A stretch of 64,000 nt of DNA from Bacillus sp. WMMC1349 (GCF_013155385.1 NZ_JABJUQ010000007.1:3566501-3630500); one strand, 5' to 3'. Shown: positions 35,353 through 45,389, counted from the stretch's first letter. Notes: a model not told the origin generated them from the letters alone. Translations and numbers: made by a program.

Positions 35353-35387
35353 AAAAAACGTCCGGTTTTCTGTCCGGACGTTTTTTT
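35353..35387. terminator. Strong hairpin terminator next to nnrD
   Basis: AAAAAACGTCCGG pairs with CCGGACGTTTTTTT around a short loop; it can act in both directions but is best placed for nnrD on the minus strand. Confidence 0.9.
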
Positions 35388-35391
35388 GATG

Positions 35392-36234
35392 TTACACTTG
35401 ATACATTTTCCAAACGAAAGGCAGCAAATCCGAAATTTCATGAGCAAGCAATGTATGTGGTGAACGGGTTTCACTCCACTGATCAGCACAGGCACCATGA
35501 AGGTATACAGCATTCAAAACAGCCTCTTTCCAATTTTCGTGACAACAGAGCATACCCAAAAGCATCCCAGTCAATGTATCACCAGTGCCTCCTTTTGCTA
35601 AAGCACTATTGCCTGTTTGATTGATCCAACACTCTCCATCAGGAAAAGCAATCACGGTTTGTTTTCCTTTTAAAACGATCGTCACTCCGAGTGTTTTCGC
35701 TTGTTCTTTGGCAAAAAAACCGCGTTTTTTCTGCACCTCTGGAATTGAAGTATTTGTCATTCGCGAAATTTCACCAGGATGTGGTGTCAAAATTATGGGT
35801 GCTTCCCGAGCAGGGTATGTTCTGATTGATAAAGCACCAGCATCAAAGACAACAGGAATTTGTTTGTCTAATATTTGCTCAACAGCACATTCTACTGTTT
35901 GTGAAGGAGGAATGCCAGGTCCAAATGCAATTGCTCGGTAATCTTCTTCAATTCCTTCTTCGGCTAGCTTTTCCATGCCATTTTGTAGATAAGTAGCTTC
36001 GGGTAGACTGGGTACAATCATCGGTATAACACTTTCAGATGTAGCGATCACAAGTTTGCCGATCCCACTTCGCATTGCACCAAGTCCGGCAAGCAGTGCA
36101 GCTCCAGGCATCTCAGGACTTCCGGCAAGCAAAAGCCCTGTACCATACGTCCCTTTATGGCTGGCAGAGCCTCGTTTTGGTAAGGTTGATTGTACATGTT
36201 TTTTCGTCCAAATCGGTAGATCTTCAGCAAACAT
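35392..36234 (-). CDS. nnrD: ADP-dependent NAD(P)H-hydrate dehydratase (YxkO)
   Basis: Ribokinase-fold repair enzyme of 280 residues that restores NAD(P)H from its hydrated form using ADP. HKGTYGTGLLLAGSPEMPGA, LDAGAL-like VFDAGALSIRT, TPHPGEISRMT and the phosphate-binding NSALAKGGTGDTLTGMLLG motif are present. It closely resembles B. subtilis YxkO, also beside cyd. The ATG at 36234 follows AAGGGGG; a TTG at 36258 is less likely. Confidence 0.93.
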   Translation of the reverse strand: MFAEDLPIWTKKHVQSTLPKRGSASHKGTYGTGLLLAGSPEMPGAALLAGLGAMRSGIGKLVIATSESVIPMIVPSLPEATYLQNGMEKLAEEGIEEDYRAIAFGPGIPPSQTVECAVEQILDKQIPVVFDAGALSIRTYPAREAPIILTPHPGEISRMTNTSIPEVQKKRGFFAKEQAKTLGVTIVLKGKQTVIAFPDGECWINQTGNSALAKGGTGDTLTGMLLGMLCCHENWKEAVLNAVYLHGACADQWSETRSPHTLLAHEISDLLPFVWKMYQV

Positions 36235-36270
36235 CTCTGCTAACCCCCTTTTAAACAAACGTTTATTTAA

Positions 36271-37479
36271 CTATTTTGACACATTGGACTTCCTCATAAT
36301 AGCGGGTACTTTATGATATGTGCCCAACCGCCACAGCCATTCAAATGGTCCCATTTGAAACCGCTTTGTCCACCAAAAGCTAGCAACGATCTGACAGAGG
36401 AAAAACAAGACGGCAAGACCGATACCAACCCACACACCAAGCTTTCCGTACAATCCTAAACCATAACCGTAAAAGATAGTCGTCATGATAATGCTTTGAA
36501 ATAAATAGTTCGTTAGTGATAATTTTCCAACTATACCGAAAGGTTTTAAAACTCGCTGTCCCTTCCTTGTTTCCATCAACAGTATGATTCCCGATATATA
36601 ACAAAATGTTAAAGCCAGCGGTCCTACACCATCACTCACAATAAAAATAAATGGCGTGTCCCAGAAAATAGGTAAAGCTTTTAACGGAATACTAAGAACC
36701 AAGCTGACAAAGAAAACTTTCCGGATTCTCCGGATATGATGCTGAGGTTTATGAAGCCACCTCTTTTTTGCTACATACATACCAAATAAAAATGGTGAAA
36801 GAACAAAAACAGGGATGATCACCACAACCAGAAGGAGGATGGATAATCCTAATGACGCCCAGCTTGGCAGTGAATCATCCAAATGAAAGAAAGCAGCCCC
36901 ATTTATTCGGTAAAACACATTTTCCCAATAACTGCCATTTTGCATAATCTCAGCTGTCTGACGATGAGACTCAACCAATTGATCAGGCGATGCCAATCTC
37001 AGACCAAAAATCACAAAGATATGTGTCACAAACAATATGATCGCCCACATAAGAATGGTTTTCGGTTTCCGGTTGATAAACAGAAACACCAGTCCTATCC
37101 CAATTATTCCGTAAATACGGAGAATGTCTCCATCCCAAACGAAAAAACAATGCAATAAACCCAAACCTATCAAAATCAAAAAGCGTCGAACAAAGACAAT
37201 CCGGTATGCACCAAGACCTTTTTGATCAAACCTGTCTTTCATCAGAACGATGCCATAGCTAAATAAAAAAGCAAATAACGGCATAAAGCTATCAACAACA
37301 AAAATCCGAAGTAACTCATAGGCCCAATAATCATATGTTTCTAATGTTTTAACAGATAAATTTCCCCACATCCCATACTGAAACAACAGCATATTCGCAA
37401 GCAAAATTCCAAGCAGTGCAACCCCTCGTGCTTGATCAATCCAAATGATTCTTTTTCCCTGTGATGGATATTGATCCAT
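36271..37479 (-). CDS. DUF418 / YeiB-type multi-pass membrane protein
   Basis: A 402-residue integral membrane protein of the DUF418 (YeiB) family with some ten hydrophobic segments. The family motif RIIWIDQARGVALLGILLAN lies at the N-terminus, and the C-terminal DUF418 region has GKLSLTNYLFQSIIMTTIFY and GPFEWLWRLGTY. Function in the family is unknown; some members are linked to export or acyl transfer. The ATG at 37479 has GGGGGGAG 8 bases upstream, better than a GTG three codons earlier. Confidence 0.85.
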   Translation of the reverse strand: MDQYPSQGKRIIWIDQARGVALLGILLANMLLFQYGMWGNLSVKTLETYDYWAYELLRIFVVDSFMPLFAFLFSYGIVLMKDRFDQKGLGAYRIVFVRRFLILIGLGLLHCFFVWDGDILRIYGIIGIGLVFLFINRKPKTILMWAIILFVTHIFVIFGLRLASPDQLVESHRQTAEIMQNGSYWENVFYRINGAAFFHLDDSLPSWASLGLSILLLVVVIIPVFVLSPFLFGMYVAKKRWLHKPQHHIRRIRKVFFVSLVLSIPLKALPIFWDTPFIFIVSDGVGPLALTFCYISGIILLMETRKGQRVLKPFGIVGKLSLTNYLFQSIIMTTIFYGYGLGLYGKLGVWVGIGLAVLFFLCQIVASFWWTKRFQMGPFEWLWRLGTYHKVPAIMRKSNVSK

Positions 37480-37668
37480 TCTTTTCACTCCCCCCTTTAA
37501 TGAATCCAGTTTATCAGCTTTCGTTTAACCCCAGTTTATAACAGGCTTAAATCTTGCTAAATTTAGACCTGAGACTTAGTCCATCTCTGTCTTTGGTTCA
37601 TCGTTTAACAATGGTATCTCTCATATAATAAAGATCGGAATTAGCATTATTGTTAGGGGGCGTTCTGA

Positions 37669-37836
37669 TTGGGCAGAAATAAAAGGCGATTACACCTGTT
37701 TTGGTTGTTTCTGTTCGTCTGTCTCAGTATTTTCATCATCACGTCTTATCACATCAATTTTGCAAACCATGATAAACTGATCAACATCATGTTCATTTTC
37801 ATTAAACCGCTCATTTGGCTATTGTCTGCTGTATGA
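37669..37836 (+). CDS. Small membrane protein (55 aa), TTG start
   Basis: A 55-residue reading frame from TTG at 37669 with AGGGGG 8 bases upstream. It encodes a basic start GRNKRRLHLFW, a transmembrane helix (LFLFVCLSIFIITSYH) and a second hydrophobic C-terminal stretch (IMFIFIKPLIWLLSAV). A TATAAT-like element lies near 37625. It is convergent with cydD. No family recognised; the good ribosome site and hydrophobic pattern support a real gene. Confidence 0.55.
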   Translation: MGRNKRRLHLFWLFLFVCLSIFIITSYHINFANHDKLINIMFIFIKPLIWLLSAV

Positions 37837-37868
37837 CAAAAAACAGCTCCAGATCAATATCTGAAGCT
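37836..37868 (-). terminator. Terminator of the cydABCD operon
   Basis: AGCTTCAGAT and ATCTGGAGCT (minus strand) pair with one wobble around ATTG and are followed by GTTTTTT. It lies 16 bases after the cydD stop. Confidence 0.88.
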
Positions 37869-37883
37869 GCTGTATGTCTGTGT

Positions 37884-39626
37884 CTAGTCCCGCAAAATTG
37901 GGGCATCCAGTTGATAAAGTCGCTGGTAACGGGGATTTTCTTTTAGAAGTTTTTGATGGCTTCCTTCCATTTTGATACTTCCATGATCAAGGAAAAGAAT
38001 TCGATCAGCTGCTTCTACCCCAACTAAATGATGGGTAATCCAAAGAACAGTTTTCCCATCAAGTACTTCAAACATCGTCATTAACAGTTCTCTTTCCGTT
38101 TTCGGATCAAGTCCAACGGTCGGTTCGTCTAAAACAACGATTGGTGCCCCCTGCAACAAAATCCGTGCTAATGCAATCCGCTGCCGCTCACCACCGGAAA
38201 AACGGTTACCTGTTTCCTGTACAGATGTTTGATAACCATTGGGCAATGATTCAATATAGTCATGAAGCTTCACCTGGCGTGCTGCCCAGTATACCTCTTC
38301 ATCACTTGCTTCAGGATGACCAAGCCGAATATTATTTAAGATTGTTGTATCAAATAAATGCGGCTTTTGATTCAAAACAGCGACAACATGAGAAATATTT
38401 CCACGAAACGATTCTGCCTTCATACCATTAAACGTGACCTGCCCTGAAGTCGGTGACAGCGCACCTTCTATCAATGTTAAAATCGTTGACTTTCCTGCAC
38501 CACTCGGTCCAAGCAAAGCGATTTTTTCACCCTGTTTCAATGTAAAAGAAACGCCATCTAAGACAGGCTGTTGTTTTTCATAAGAAAAGGAAACATGATG
38601 AAAACAAAGGGTCACATTACTTAAACGAATGTCTTCAGCATTTACAGCTGGAACAACTTGATCTTCTGCTTCCTCTTTTGACTGCAATCTTTCAATCCGA
38701 AGCAAGGAATCCTGATACTCAGGAATGGACCCGATTGAATCAGAAAGCGGAAAAAATGCTTCTGTCAACGGGAAAACAACCAACACAAACGCAGCAATAA
38801 AGGTATGGGGTAGTGAGCCTGCGGCACTCTGTCCCCCGGCCCAGACAAGCATAATCAAGACCAATCCTGCCACAAGACATTGCACAGCAAAATCTCTCCA
38901 GCGAGTAAAGCGCTGACGTTTCTGTTCAATCTCAAACCACTTCTTCTCTGCATCTTCATAAGCGCTAATAAAATCTGCTTGCCGACCGCTAAATACCCAA
39001 TCACTCACACCCATCACAGCATCTGTTAATTGGCGGTACAATTTACTGCGCCCTTGTTTCAACATTGTATTTTTCGCTCTTGTCACCAGCAATGAAACGA
39101 GTGGAACAAGAAATACGAGGACAGCCGCATAAATTGCAACAAGACCAGCAAAAAGCCAAGAGAAGAAGCCGAGAGCAATGATGAATACGATATACAAAAG
39201 CAAAGCCGCTATACTGGGAATGACGGTTTTTAAATACATGTTCTGCAAATGTTCAATATCATCCGCCAAAATTCCAAGCATATCACCTGTGCGAAAACGT
39301 GATCGTAATTTCAGTGCCTGCGGCTCAAGAATCTTATATAAACGCACTCGCATATCAGATAGGATATTTAAAATCATATGGTGGCTTGTCAGCCGTTCTA
39401 CATATCGTGATACGGCACGTAAAATTCCAAAAGTCCGAACCGCCACAATCGGTACATAAATCATTAAGACATTTTCCGGCCGGGTCGCTGCTTTAGAGAT
39501 CAAATAACCTGATGTATACATCAAACTAGCAGCGGAACAAACGGTCAATCCACCTAACAAAATGACGATCATAAACAATTTGATATTTTTTTTTACGTAT
39601 GGCAAAATCCACTGGTCTTTCTTCAT
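37884..39626 (-). CDS. cydD: Heterodimeric ABC exporter subunit CydD
   Basis: ABC half-transporter of 580 residues needed for cytochrome bd assembly; with CydC it is thought to move thiol compounds or handle haem. An N-terminal membrane domain with about six helices spans residues 1-310. The nucleotide-binding domain has LLGPSGAGKST, the signature FSGGERQRIALARI, and the Walker B VVLDEPT. It overlaps the upstream cydC by four bases and is the last gene of the operon. Confidence 0.94.
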   Translation of the reverse strand: MKKDQWILPYVKKNIKLFMIVILLGGLTVCSAASLMYTSGYLISKAATRPENVLMIYVPIVAVRTFGILRAVSRYVERLTSHHMILNILSDMRVRLYKILEPQALKLRSRFRTGDMLGILADDIEHLQNMYLKTVIPSIAALLLYIVFIIALGFFSWLFAGLVAIYAAVLVFLVPLVSLLVTRAKNTMLKQGRSKLYRQLTDAVMGVSDWVFSGRQADFISAYEDAEKKWFEIEQKRQRFTRWRDFAVQCLVAGLVLIMLVWAGGQSAAGSLPHTFIAAFVLVVFPLTEAFFPLSDSIGSIPEYQDSLLRIERLQSKEEAEDQVVPAVNAEDIRLSNVTLCFHHVSFSYEKQQPVLDGVSFTLKQGEKIALLGPSGAGKSTILTLIEGALSPTSGQVTFNGMKAESFRGNISHVVAVLNQKPHLFDTTILNNIRLGHPEASDEEVYWAARQVKLHDYIESLPNGYQTSVQETGNRFSGGERQRIALARILLQGAPIVVLDEPTVGLDPKTERELLMTMFEVLDGKTVLWITHHLVGVEAADRILFLDHGSIKMEGSHQKLLKENPRYQRLYQLDAPILRD

Positions 39627-41347
39627 GATGCTCCCCCAAACAACTGTGCCTGAACGAGATCGTAATACACACCATGTTTTGCGATCAATTCTTGATGTGT
39701 TCCGGTTTCCGCCACTTTCCCGTCCTGCAGCACGATGATTTCATCCATATCTAGCATCCAATGCAACCGGTGTGTCGCCATAAAGACAAGCTTATCTTCA
39801 AATAATTTGAGCATCGTTTCTTTGATTGCATATTCTGTTTCAATATCCAAATGGGCTGTCGGTTCATCTAAAAGAAGAAGCGGACGATTTCCGAGAAAAG
39901 CCCGCGCAACAGCTATCCGCTGTGCCTGACCACCACTCAATGCCCTCCCGCCTTCACCAATTTGTTCCTCAAGCCCTGCTGGAAGCTGGTTGATTAGTTC
40001 TGTAAGTCCAGCGGCCTTTGCTGCCTGTGCGACTTCTTCATTTGAAGCTTCTGGGTAATAGAAACGAATGTTGGCACAAAGCGTATCTGGAAATATATAT
40101 GGATGCTGTGGGATATATAGAAGCTGACGTTGCCAGCTTTCAGTCTGTAAATGTGTTCTCTCTTGACCGCCAACCTCAATGACACCGCTGTTCGTTTCTA
40201 AAAAACCGCCTAGAACATCAATGAGTGTTGATTTTCCAGCGCCGCTTTCTCCAATAATCCCAATTTTTTTCTTCCCTTTTAAACATAGGGATATATCACT
40301 TAACGAGCTGCTTTCTTCTTCTCCATGCTGCACTGAGATATTTTTTAAGACAAGTTGAGCTTCATCAGCCCATTCAGCAAGTTCAAGAGGTTCCTCCTCT
40401 TTAAAAGCAGGCATATCTAAAATTTTCTTGATAGATTTCCCTGCTTCCTGACCATTTAATGTGGCGTGATAATCATTGCCGACTTCGCGAACTGGCAGAA
40501 AAAATTCTGGCGCCAAAATTAAAATGGTCAGCGCGGGACCGAGATGAATATGCCCTTCTACAAGGCCGAGCCCGAGAAAAACAGCCACAGTTGCCACAGA
40601 CAGCATTGTAAAAAAATCAAGCGCAAATGATGATAGAAAAGCAATTCTCAGTGTACTCATCGTTGCTTTCCGATAACGTTCACTCACCTTAAAGATATTT
40701 TTCGTGTGTGAGCGGCTTAAACCTAAAAACTTTAATGTCTCTAGTCCTCGGAGCGAGTCTGTAAAATGGTTTGAAAGTGTCTCATAGGTTTTCCACTGGC
40801 TGTCAGCTTTCCTTTTCGCGGCATACCCTAGCAATATCATAAACGCAATTAAAATAGGCATTGTCACAATTAAAATCAATGCAGATGATTTGTCTTTAAA
40901 AAAGCAATAGACAACGATTACAGCTGGGATAACCGCCATACTGATCATCTTTGGGAGAAACAATTCCAAGTAACGGCGAAACTGGGTGATCCCTTCAAGG
41001 GCAAGTGTCACCACCTGCCCTGTTCCTGCTTTTTTTGTGAGCCGCGGTCCTGACTGAAAAAGTTTTTCGAGAAAAGCCTTTCTCATCTGGGCCCCGGTCT
41101 CAGCGGCATAATGATAAACGATCCGCTGTTTGACAAGTGTCACGGCATGTCGAAGCAGAAATGCCGAGATAAAGAGAATCATTAGCAGATTGATCGCCCC
41201 GACTTGTTCTCCATTAAAAAGGCGAGTAACTGCCTCTGCCAACCATTCAGCCTGCATAATGATTGCGACACTTTGAATCAAAGTTAGTCCGGTCAGAACC
41301 GCGAGAATGCGTTTTATTCCTTTATATTGAAAGAGATCTTTTCCCAT
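39623..41347 (-). CDS. cydC: Heterodimeric ABC exporter subunit CydC
   Basis: ABC half-transporter of 574 residues, partner of CydD. Membrane helices cover about residues 15-290 (LAVLTGLTLIQSVAIIMQAE is first). The ATPase domain carries GIIGESGAGKST, LSGGQAQRIAVARA and LLLLDEPTAHLD. Naming follows B. subtilis order, in which cydC directly follows cydB. Its start touches the cydB stop, so all four cyd genes are translationally linked. Confidence 0.94.
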   Translation of the reverse strand: MGKDLFQYKGIKRILAVLTGLTLIQSVAIIMQAEWLAEAVTRLFNGEQVGAINLLMILFISAFLLRHAVTLVKQRIVYHYAAETGAQMRKAFLEKLFQSGPRLTKKAGTGQVVTLALEGITQFRRYLELFLPKMISMAVIPAVIVVYCFFKDKSSALILIVTMPILIAFMILLGYAAKRKADSQWKTYETLSNHFTDSLRGLETLKFLGLSRSHTKNIFKVSERYRKATMSTLRIAFLSSFALDFFTMLSVATVAVFLGLGLVEGHIHLGPALTILILAPEFFLPVREVGNDYHATLNGQEAGKSIKKILDMPAFKEEEPLELAEWADEAQLVLKNISVQHGEEESSSLSDISLCLKGKKKIGIIGESGAGKSTLIDVLGGFLETNSGVIEVGGQERTHLQTESWQRQLLYIPQHPYIFPDTLCANIRFYYPEASNEEVAQAAKAAGLTELINQLPAGLEEQIGEGGRALSGGQAQRIAVARAFLGNRPLLLLDEPTAHLDIETEYAIKETMLKLFEDKLVFMATHRLHWMLDMDEIIVLQDGKVAETGTHQELIAKHGVYYDLVQAQLFGGAS

Positions 41348-42363
41348 TAATAGATCATAGGCTCCTTATGACTAACACGTTTCCGAAATACATAATAACT
41401 CCAAATTTGATAGCCCAGTACAAATGGAAGTAATGTTAATGCCACAATCGTCATGACTTTTAACGAATAATCGCCTGAAGAAGCATTATAGATGGTTAAA
41501 TCATATGCACTTTTTATTGAACTAATCATAACGCGCGGAAAGAGTGCCGTAAAAATCGTCCCCACTGTAAGCGCGATTCCTGCACCAGTCATGACAAATG
41601 ACCAACCATCGCGTTTTTGTTTCATAAACATAATCGCCAAGACATAGCAGACAACAATCAAAGCTGCAAGCGGAATCGTGATATGGCCGCGACCTGTGAA
41701 TAGATCGGTTTGAAAGATTGACAAAGCAACAAAAACAACAAGTGCTGCCAAGACAAGGAAAACAATTTTTTGAGCCAATTGTCGTGCACGGTCCCGTAAA
41801 TCATCTTCTGTTCTGAGCGTAATAAAGATCAAACCGTGCAGAAGACATAGCAGTGTAACAGTGACTCCGCCAGTGACAGAATAAACATTCACATAATCGG
41901 TAAAACCAGCATGCAAATTCATATTAGCGTCTATTGGCATTCCCCGTAAAATACTGGTGAATAAAACACCGAACAAAAACGGAGGCAAAAGACTGCCAAA
42001 GAACACGACCCAATCCCACGTTTTCGTCCACTTCGCCGTTTCTACTTTACCTCTAAACTCAAATGCAACACCACGTCCGATCAAAGCGAGCAATACAAAC
42101 ACAAATGGAATATAGTAACCGCTAAACATCGTTGCATACCAGTGTGGAAAAGCTGCGAAAATCGCACCTCCACCTGTTAGCAACCAAACTTCATTCGCAT
42201 CCCAGAATGGTCCGATCGTATTGATCATCACCCGACGTTCAAGTTCATTACGGCCGAGAAAACGGGTTGCCATACCGACACCAAAATCGAAACCTTCCAA
42301 AAAGAAAAATCCGATAAAAAGAATAGCAACTAGTATAAACCAGAGTTCATTAAGAGATACCAT
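41347..42363 (-). CDS. cydB: Cytochrome bd ubiquinol/menaquinol oxidase subunit II
   Basis: Membrane subunit of cytochrome bd, 338 residues, matching the B. subtilis CydB length. Conserved features include LEGFDFGVGMATRFLG, GPFWDANEVWLLTGGGAIFA and AFPHWYATMFSG. It has about eight or nine helices. The ATG at 42363 has AGGAGGT 6 bases upstream; the longer frame upstream overlaps cydA. It overlaps the cydA end by 14 bases. Confidence 0.95.
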   Translation of the reverse strand: MVSLNELWFILVAILFIGFFFLEGFDFGVGMATRFLGRNELERRVMINTIGPFWDANEVWLLTGGGAIFAAFPHWYATMFSGYYIPFVFVLLALIGRGVAFEFRGKVETAKWTKTWDWVVFFGSLLPPFLFGVLFTSILRGMPIDANMNLHAGFTDYVNVYSVTGGVTVTLLCLLHGLIFITLRTEDDLRDRARQLAQKIVFLVLAALVVFVALSIFQTDLFTGRGHITIPLAALIVVCYVLAIMFMKQKRDGWSFVMTGAGIALTVGTIFTALFPRVMISSIKSAYDLTIYNASSGDYSLKVMTIVALTLLPFVLGYQIWSYYVFRKRVSHKEPMIY

Positions 42364-43756
42364 GATAAACCTCCTGATCAAACGGGTCTGTTGACACATG
42401 GCCATCTTGGTGATGGTCATGGTGTCCGGCACCCTTTTTAATCTCACGGATAAACAAGTATACGAGAACAATAGCTAAAATGAGATAAATCGCTGTAAAC
42501 GCAATGACCGAAAATAAAAGCATACCGGCAGAGACGTTAGGCGAAACTGATTGTGCAGTCGTTAATATTCCTGTTACAGTCCATGGCTGACGTCCGATCT
42601 CTGTCATGATCCAACCTGCTGTGTTCGCTATAAATGGGAAGGCGATGAGAGCGACCATACCTCGTAAAAACCATTTGCTAGTCTCAAGCTTTTTGCGGAA
42701 GCTGAGGATCAGACCTGTTATAGCAGCTAATACCATTAAACCGCCTGCTCCAGCCATAATCCGAAAACTCCAAAAAGTTGTTTTAACTGGCGGAATATAA
42801 TTTCCTTCTCCATATTTTTCTTCATATTGCTTTTGTAACGTTTTCATTCCTGGAACATCACCGCTAAACTGTTTATAGGCTAAGTAGCTGAGTGCATACG
42901 GTATACTGATTTCCGAGTGATTTTTTTGGTTTTCTGAATCAATATTGGCAATCATCGTCCATGCAGCCGGGTCTCCACTGTCATCCCAAAGCGCTTCACT
43001 TGCAGCCATTTTCATTGGCTGGCTTTTCATAAGATGTTGAGCTTGTTCATGTCCGCTAAAAGCGACACCTAAACCAGAAATCAGTGCAATGACCATCGCA
43101 ATTTGAAAGGATTGTTTAAAAAAGACGACCTCTTGTTTTTTTAATATTTTATACGCACTTACACCAGCGATAAAAAATGCTCCCGTAGCAAGTGCACCGA
43201 AAATGACATGGGGGAATTCCACCCACAATTGCGGATTTTTAATAATTGCAAAGAAATCTGTCATTTCCGCTCGACCATTTTTAATGGCAAACCCGACTGG
43301 TTCCTGCATAAATGAATTTGCCGCCAAAATCCAAAATGCTGACAGCATTGTTCCAAGTGAAACAAGCCAGATCGAAAGCAGATGTACCTTCTTCGGCAGA
43401 CGATCCCAGCCGAAGATCCATAAACCGATGAACGTTGACTCCATAAAGAAAGCTAACAGGGCTTCAACTGCAAGCGGAGCGCCAAACACATCACCAACAA
43501 AACGGGAATACTCTGACCAGTTCATCCCAAACTGAAACTCTTGTAAGATTCCTGTGACAACTCCAACTGCGAAGTTAATTAAAAATAAATGCCCCCAAAA
43601 TTTTGCCATCGTTCGGTAAATGTCTTTTTTCTTGACAACATACAGGGTTTCCATCAAGGCGACCATAAACACAAGTCCGATTGACATCGGAACAAAAATA
43701 AAGTGAAAGATCGTCGTTGAAGCAAACTGAAATCGCGCTAAGATTAGTTCATTCAT
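42350..43756 (-). CDS. cydA: Cytochrome bd ubiquinol/menaquinol oxidase subunit I
   Basis: Catalytic haem subunit of the low-oxygen terminal oxidase, 468 residues, the same as in B. subtilis. His18 in FASTTIFHFIFVP is the N-terminal haem ligand; the quinol-binding loop GWIMTEIGRQPWTV and the GRQPW motif are intact. The Q-loop is the short Firmicutes type. A His-rich C-terminal tail (GAGHHDHHQDGHVS) is notable. The ATG at 43756 follows GGAGG. First gene of the operon; Rex-type sites lie upstream. Confidence 0.96.
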   Translation of the reverse strand: MNELILARFQFASTTIFHFIFVPMSIGLVFMVALMETLYVVKKKDIYRTMAKFWGHLFLINFAVGVVTGILQEFQFGMNWSEYSRFVGDVFGAPLAVEALLAFFMESTFIGLWIFGWDRLPKKVHLLSIWLVSLGTMLSAFWILAANSFMQEPVGFAIKNGRAEMTDFFAIIKNPQLWVEFPHVIFGALATGAFFIAGVSAYKILKKQEVVFFKQSFQIAMVIALISGLGVAFSGHEQAQHLMKSQPMKMAASEALWDDSGDPAAWTMIANIDSENQKNHSEISIPYALSYLAYKQFSGDVPGMKTLQKQYEEKYGEGNYIPPVKTTFWSFRIMAGAGGLMVLAAITGLILSFRKKLETSKWFLRGMVALIAFPFIANTAGWIMTEIGRQPWTVTGILTTAQSVSPNVSAGMLLFSVIAFTAIYLILAIVLVYLFIREIKKGAGHHDHHQDGHVSTDPFDQEVYHGIS

Positions 43757-43806
43757 CCCTTGCTTCCTCCATTTCCTTTGTTCAATACAAATTCTCATTC
43801 ATTTCT

Positions 43807-43824
43807 TTGTTCAATATTTCACAA
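43807..43824 (-). promoter_or_regulatory. Rex-type operator upstream of cydA
   Basis: TTGTTCAATATTTCACAA matches 16 of 18 positions of the Rex palindrome TTGTGAAATATTTCACAA. It lies 51-68 bases upstream of cydA, whose B. subtilis counterpart is repressed by Rex at low NADH. A related half-sequence (TTTGTTCAATA) repeats at about 43778. Confidence 0.72.
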
Positions 43825-44338
43825 ACTTAGCATGAATAGTGAGCTTGATCATTTCTCAAAATACAATAGAAAGAAAGTTCAAGTAGCCATTCCCAAAATA
43901 CTCCTATTGACTTATAAATAAATCTTACATATGTAATTTACACCTAATGATTACATAAAAAAAGACCTAATTACCTAAAAAATGGTTGATTTTGTGGCTA
44001 AATATTGAATAAAAATCAAACTTTTTTTGTCATTCAATAGTAATTTTTTACCTTGAAAATTTATGAAAGCTTATCCAGCAAGGGTTAAGTATCATTTTAA
44101 ACAACCGACCGCTGTCACAAAATCGTGAATGTTTTTACTGCCTCATATGGAAATAAACTTGAAACAGCAAATTGTATATAAGGAGAAGTTAAAGTAGAAC
44201 AAACTAAGAAAACAAATCTACCTCAGGGAGCAATTTTTACATATTTCTACATGCATTGAAACGTAAGTGTTTTCAAGCATAACAATTCAAGTTTATTCGC
44301 TATTTACCAACAGGATTGTCACATTAATTTCATAAAAA

Positions 44339-44356
44339 ATGTGAAGCCATTCACAA
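44339..44356 (+). promoter_or_regulatory. Rex-type operator upstream of ywcJ
   Basis: ATGTGAAGCCATTCACAA contains the inverted repeat TGTGAA-N4-TTCACA, as Rex sites do, just upstream of a TATACT -10-like element (44365-44370). ywcJ is a Rex-regulon gene in B. subtilis. The sequence also fits the FNR palindrome TGTGA-N6-TCACA. The remaining 43830-44330 gap is AT-rich, with no gene found. Confidence 0.65.
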
Positions 44357-44426
44357 TATCCTGATATACTTGTTTAGGTAATCGAAGATACTTCACTGAA
44401 TTAAACATTTGATGGTGGTGTAAAAC

Positions 44427-45215
44427 ATGGAAACAAAATCACTTACTCTGGTAGAGGAGCTCGCTTTAAAAAAATTAGGCATCTATCAACAAAGCCTGCT
44501 TCGCTACCTTTTACGTGCAATGATGGCAAGTATGTTTATTGGGTTTGGCGTAGTTGTCGCCTTTAAATCAGGAAACTTATTTTTTGCCGAACACTCTCCG
44601 GTAGCATATCCACTCGCTGCACTTACTTTTGGAGGAGCTATTATACTTATTGCTTATGGCGGAGGAGATTTATTCACCGGGAATACTTTTTACTTTACAT
44701 TAGCAGGACTTCGTAAAAAATTACGCTGGCCTCAGGTTCTTAAGCTTTTAGTTTTTAGCTATATCGGCAACATTATGGGCGCGGTCTTTTTTGCAGGAAT
44801 CGTCTTTGCATCTGGACTGTTTAAAGATCCGTCTTCTACAAACTTTTTAATGCATATAGCCGATCATAAAATGAATACTCCAACAATTGAATTGTTTTTC
44901 AAAGCAATTCTTTGTAACTGGCTCGTGTGTCTCGCCTTTTTTATCCCAATGGCTCAAAAGGGAGACGGAGCAAAAATGTTCTCAATGATGCTGTTTGTGT
45001 TCACATTCTTCATTTCTGGGTATGAACACAGTATCGCCAACATGTCTGTATTTGCTATCTCTTTAGTAAGCCCACACCCAGATACAGTTTCTCTAGCAGG
45101 TGCGATTCATAATTTAATCCCTGTAACATTAGGGAACTTAGTTGGTGGAGCAGTCATGATGGGAGTTCTATATCATTATGCAAACAAACCAGGTGGCGAA
45201 GAAGTCATCAAATAA
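44427..45215 (+). CDS. ywcJ: Formate/nitrite transporter family protein (YwcJ)
   Basis: FNT-family channel/transporter of 262 residues with six helices. Motifs include MMASMFIGFGVVVAFKSGN, GGGDLFTGNTFYFTLAGL and the second-half repeat LCNWLVCLAFFIP, typical of the FNT fold. It probably moves nitrite, formate or a similar monovalent acid. It is divergent from cydABCD across a 670-base gap that holds Rex-type sites, so both may be induced under reducing conditions. A terminator follows. Confidence 0.9.
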   Translation: METKSLTLVEELALKKLGIYQQSLLRYLLRAMMASMFIGFGVVVAFKSGNLFFAEHSPVAYPLAALTFGGAIILIAYGGGDLFTGNTFYFTLAGLRKKLRWPQVLKLLVFSYIGNIMGAVFFAGIVFASGLFKDPSSTNFLMHIADHKMNTPTIELFFKAILCNWLVCLAFFIPMAQKGDGAKMFSMMLFVFTFFISGYEHSIANMSVFAISLVSPHPDTVSLAGAIHNLIPVTLGNLVGGAVMMGVLYHYANKPGGEEVIK

Positions 45216-45220
45216 GTTAA

Positions 45221-45267
45221 AAACAGCTACTACTTATCATAACTGATAAGACAGTAGCTGTTTTTTT
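45221..45267 (+). terminator. Terminator of ywcJ
   Basis: AAACAGCTACTACTTATC pairs with GATAAGACAGTAGCTGTTT, followed by a T-run. Confidence 0.9.
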
Positions 45268-45280
45268 ATGTATTGAAGAG

Positions 45281-45389
45281 GCTGTCCTGTAAGTCGTGTG
45301 GATGAATAAAAATTGGGGAATTTGCTCGCTTTCCGCAGGAATCTCGCAATTCCCCCTGATTTATGTTGAAAAAGGACTTTTTAGACAGC
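45281..45389. repeat. Interspersed palindromic repeat, copy 1 (short form)
   Basis: Sequence from GCTGTCCTG to TTTTTAGACAGC, bounded by GCTGTC/GACAGC ends and carrying the core GGGGAATTTGCTCGCTTTCC then GCAGGAATCTCGCAATTCCC. The same element occurs at 50182-50289 and, longer and inverted, at 57508-57678. It sits against the broken end of an IS200 relic. Confidence 0.8.

Noticed and set aside
44339..44356. FNR box interpretation of the ywcJ palindrome
   Set aside because: The spacing to the -10 element puts the centre near -30, unlike the -41.5 of FNR-activated promoters, so Rex repression is favoured; FNR binding is not excluded.
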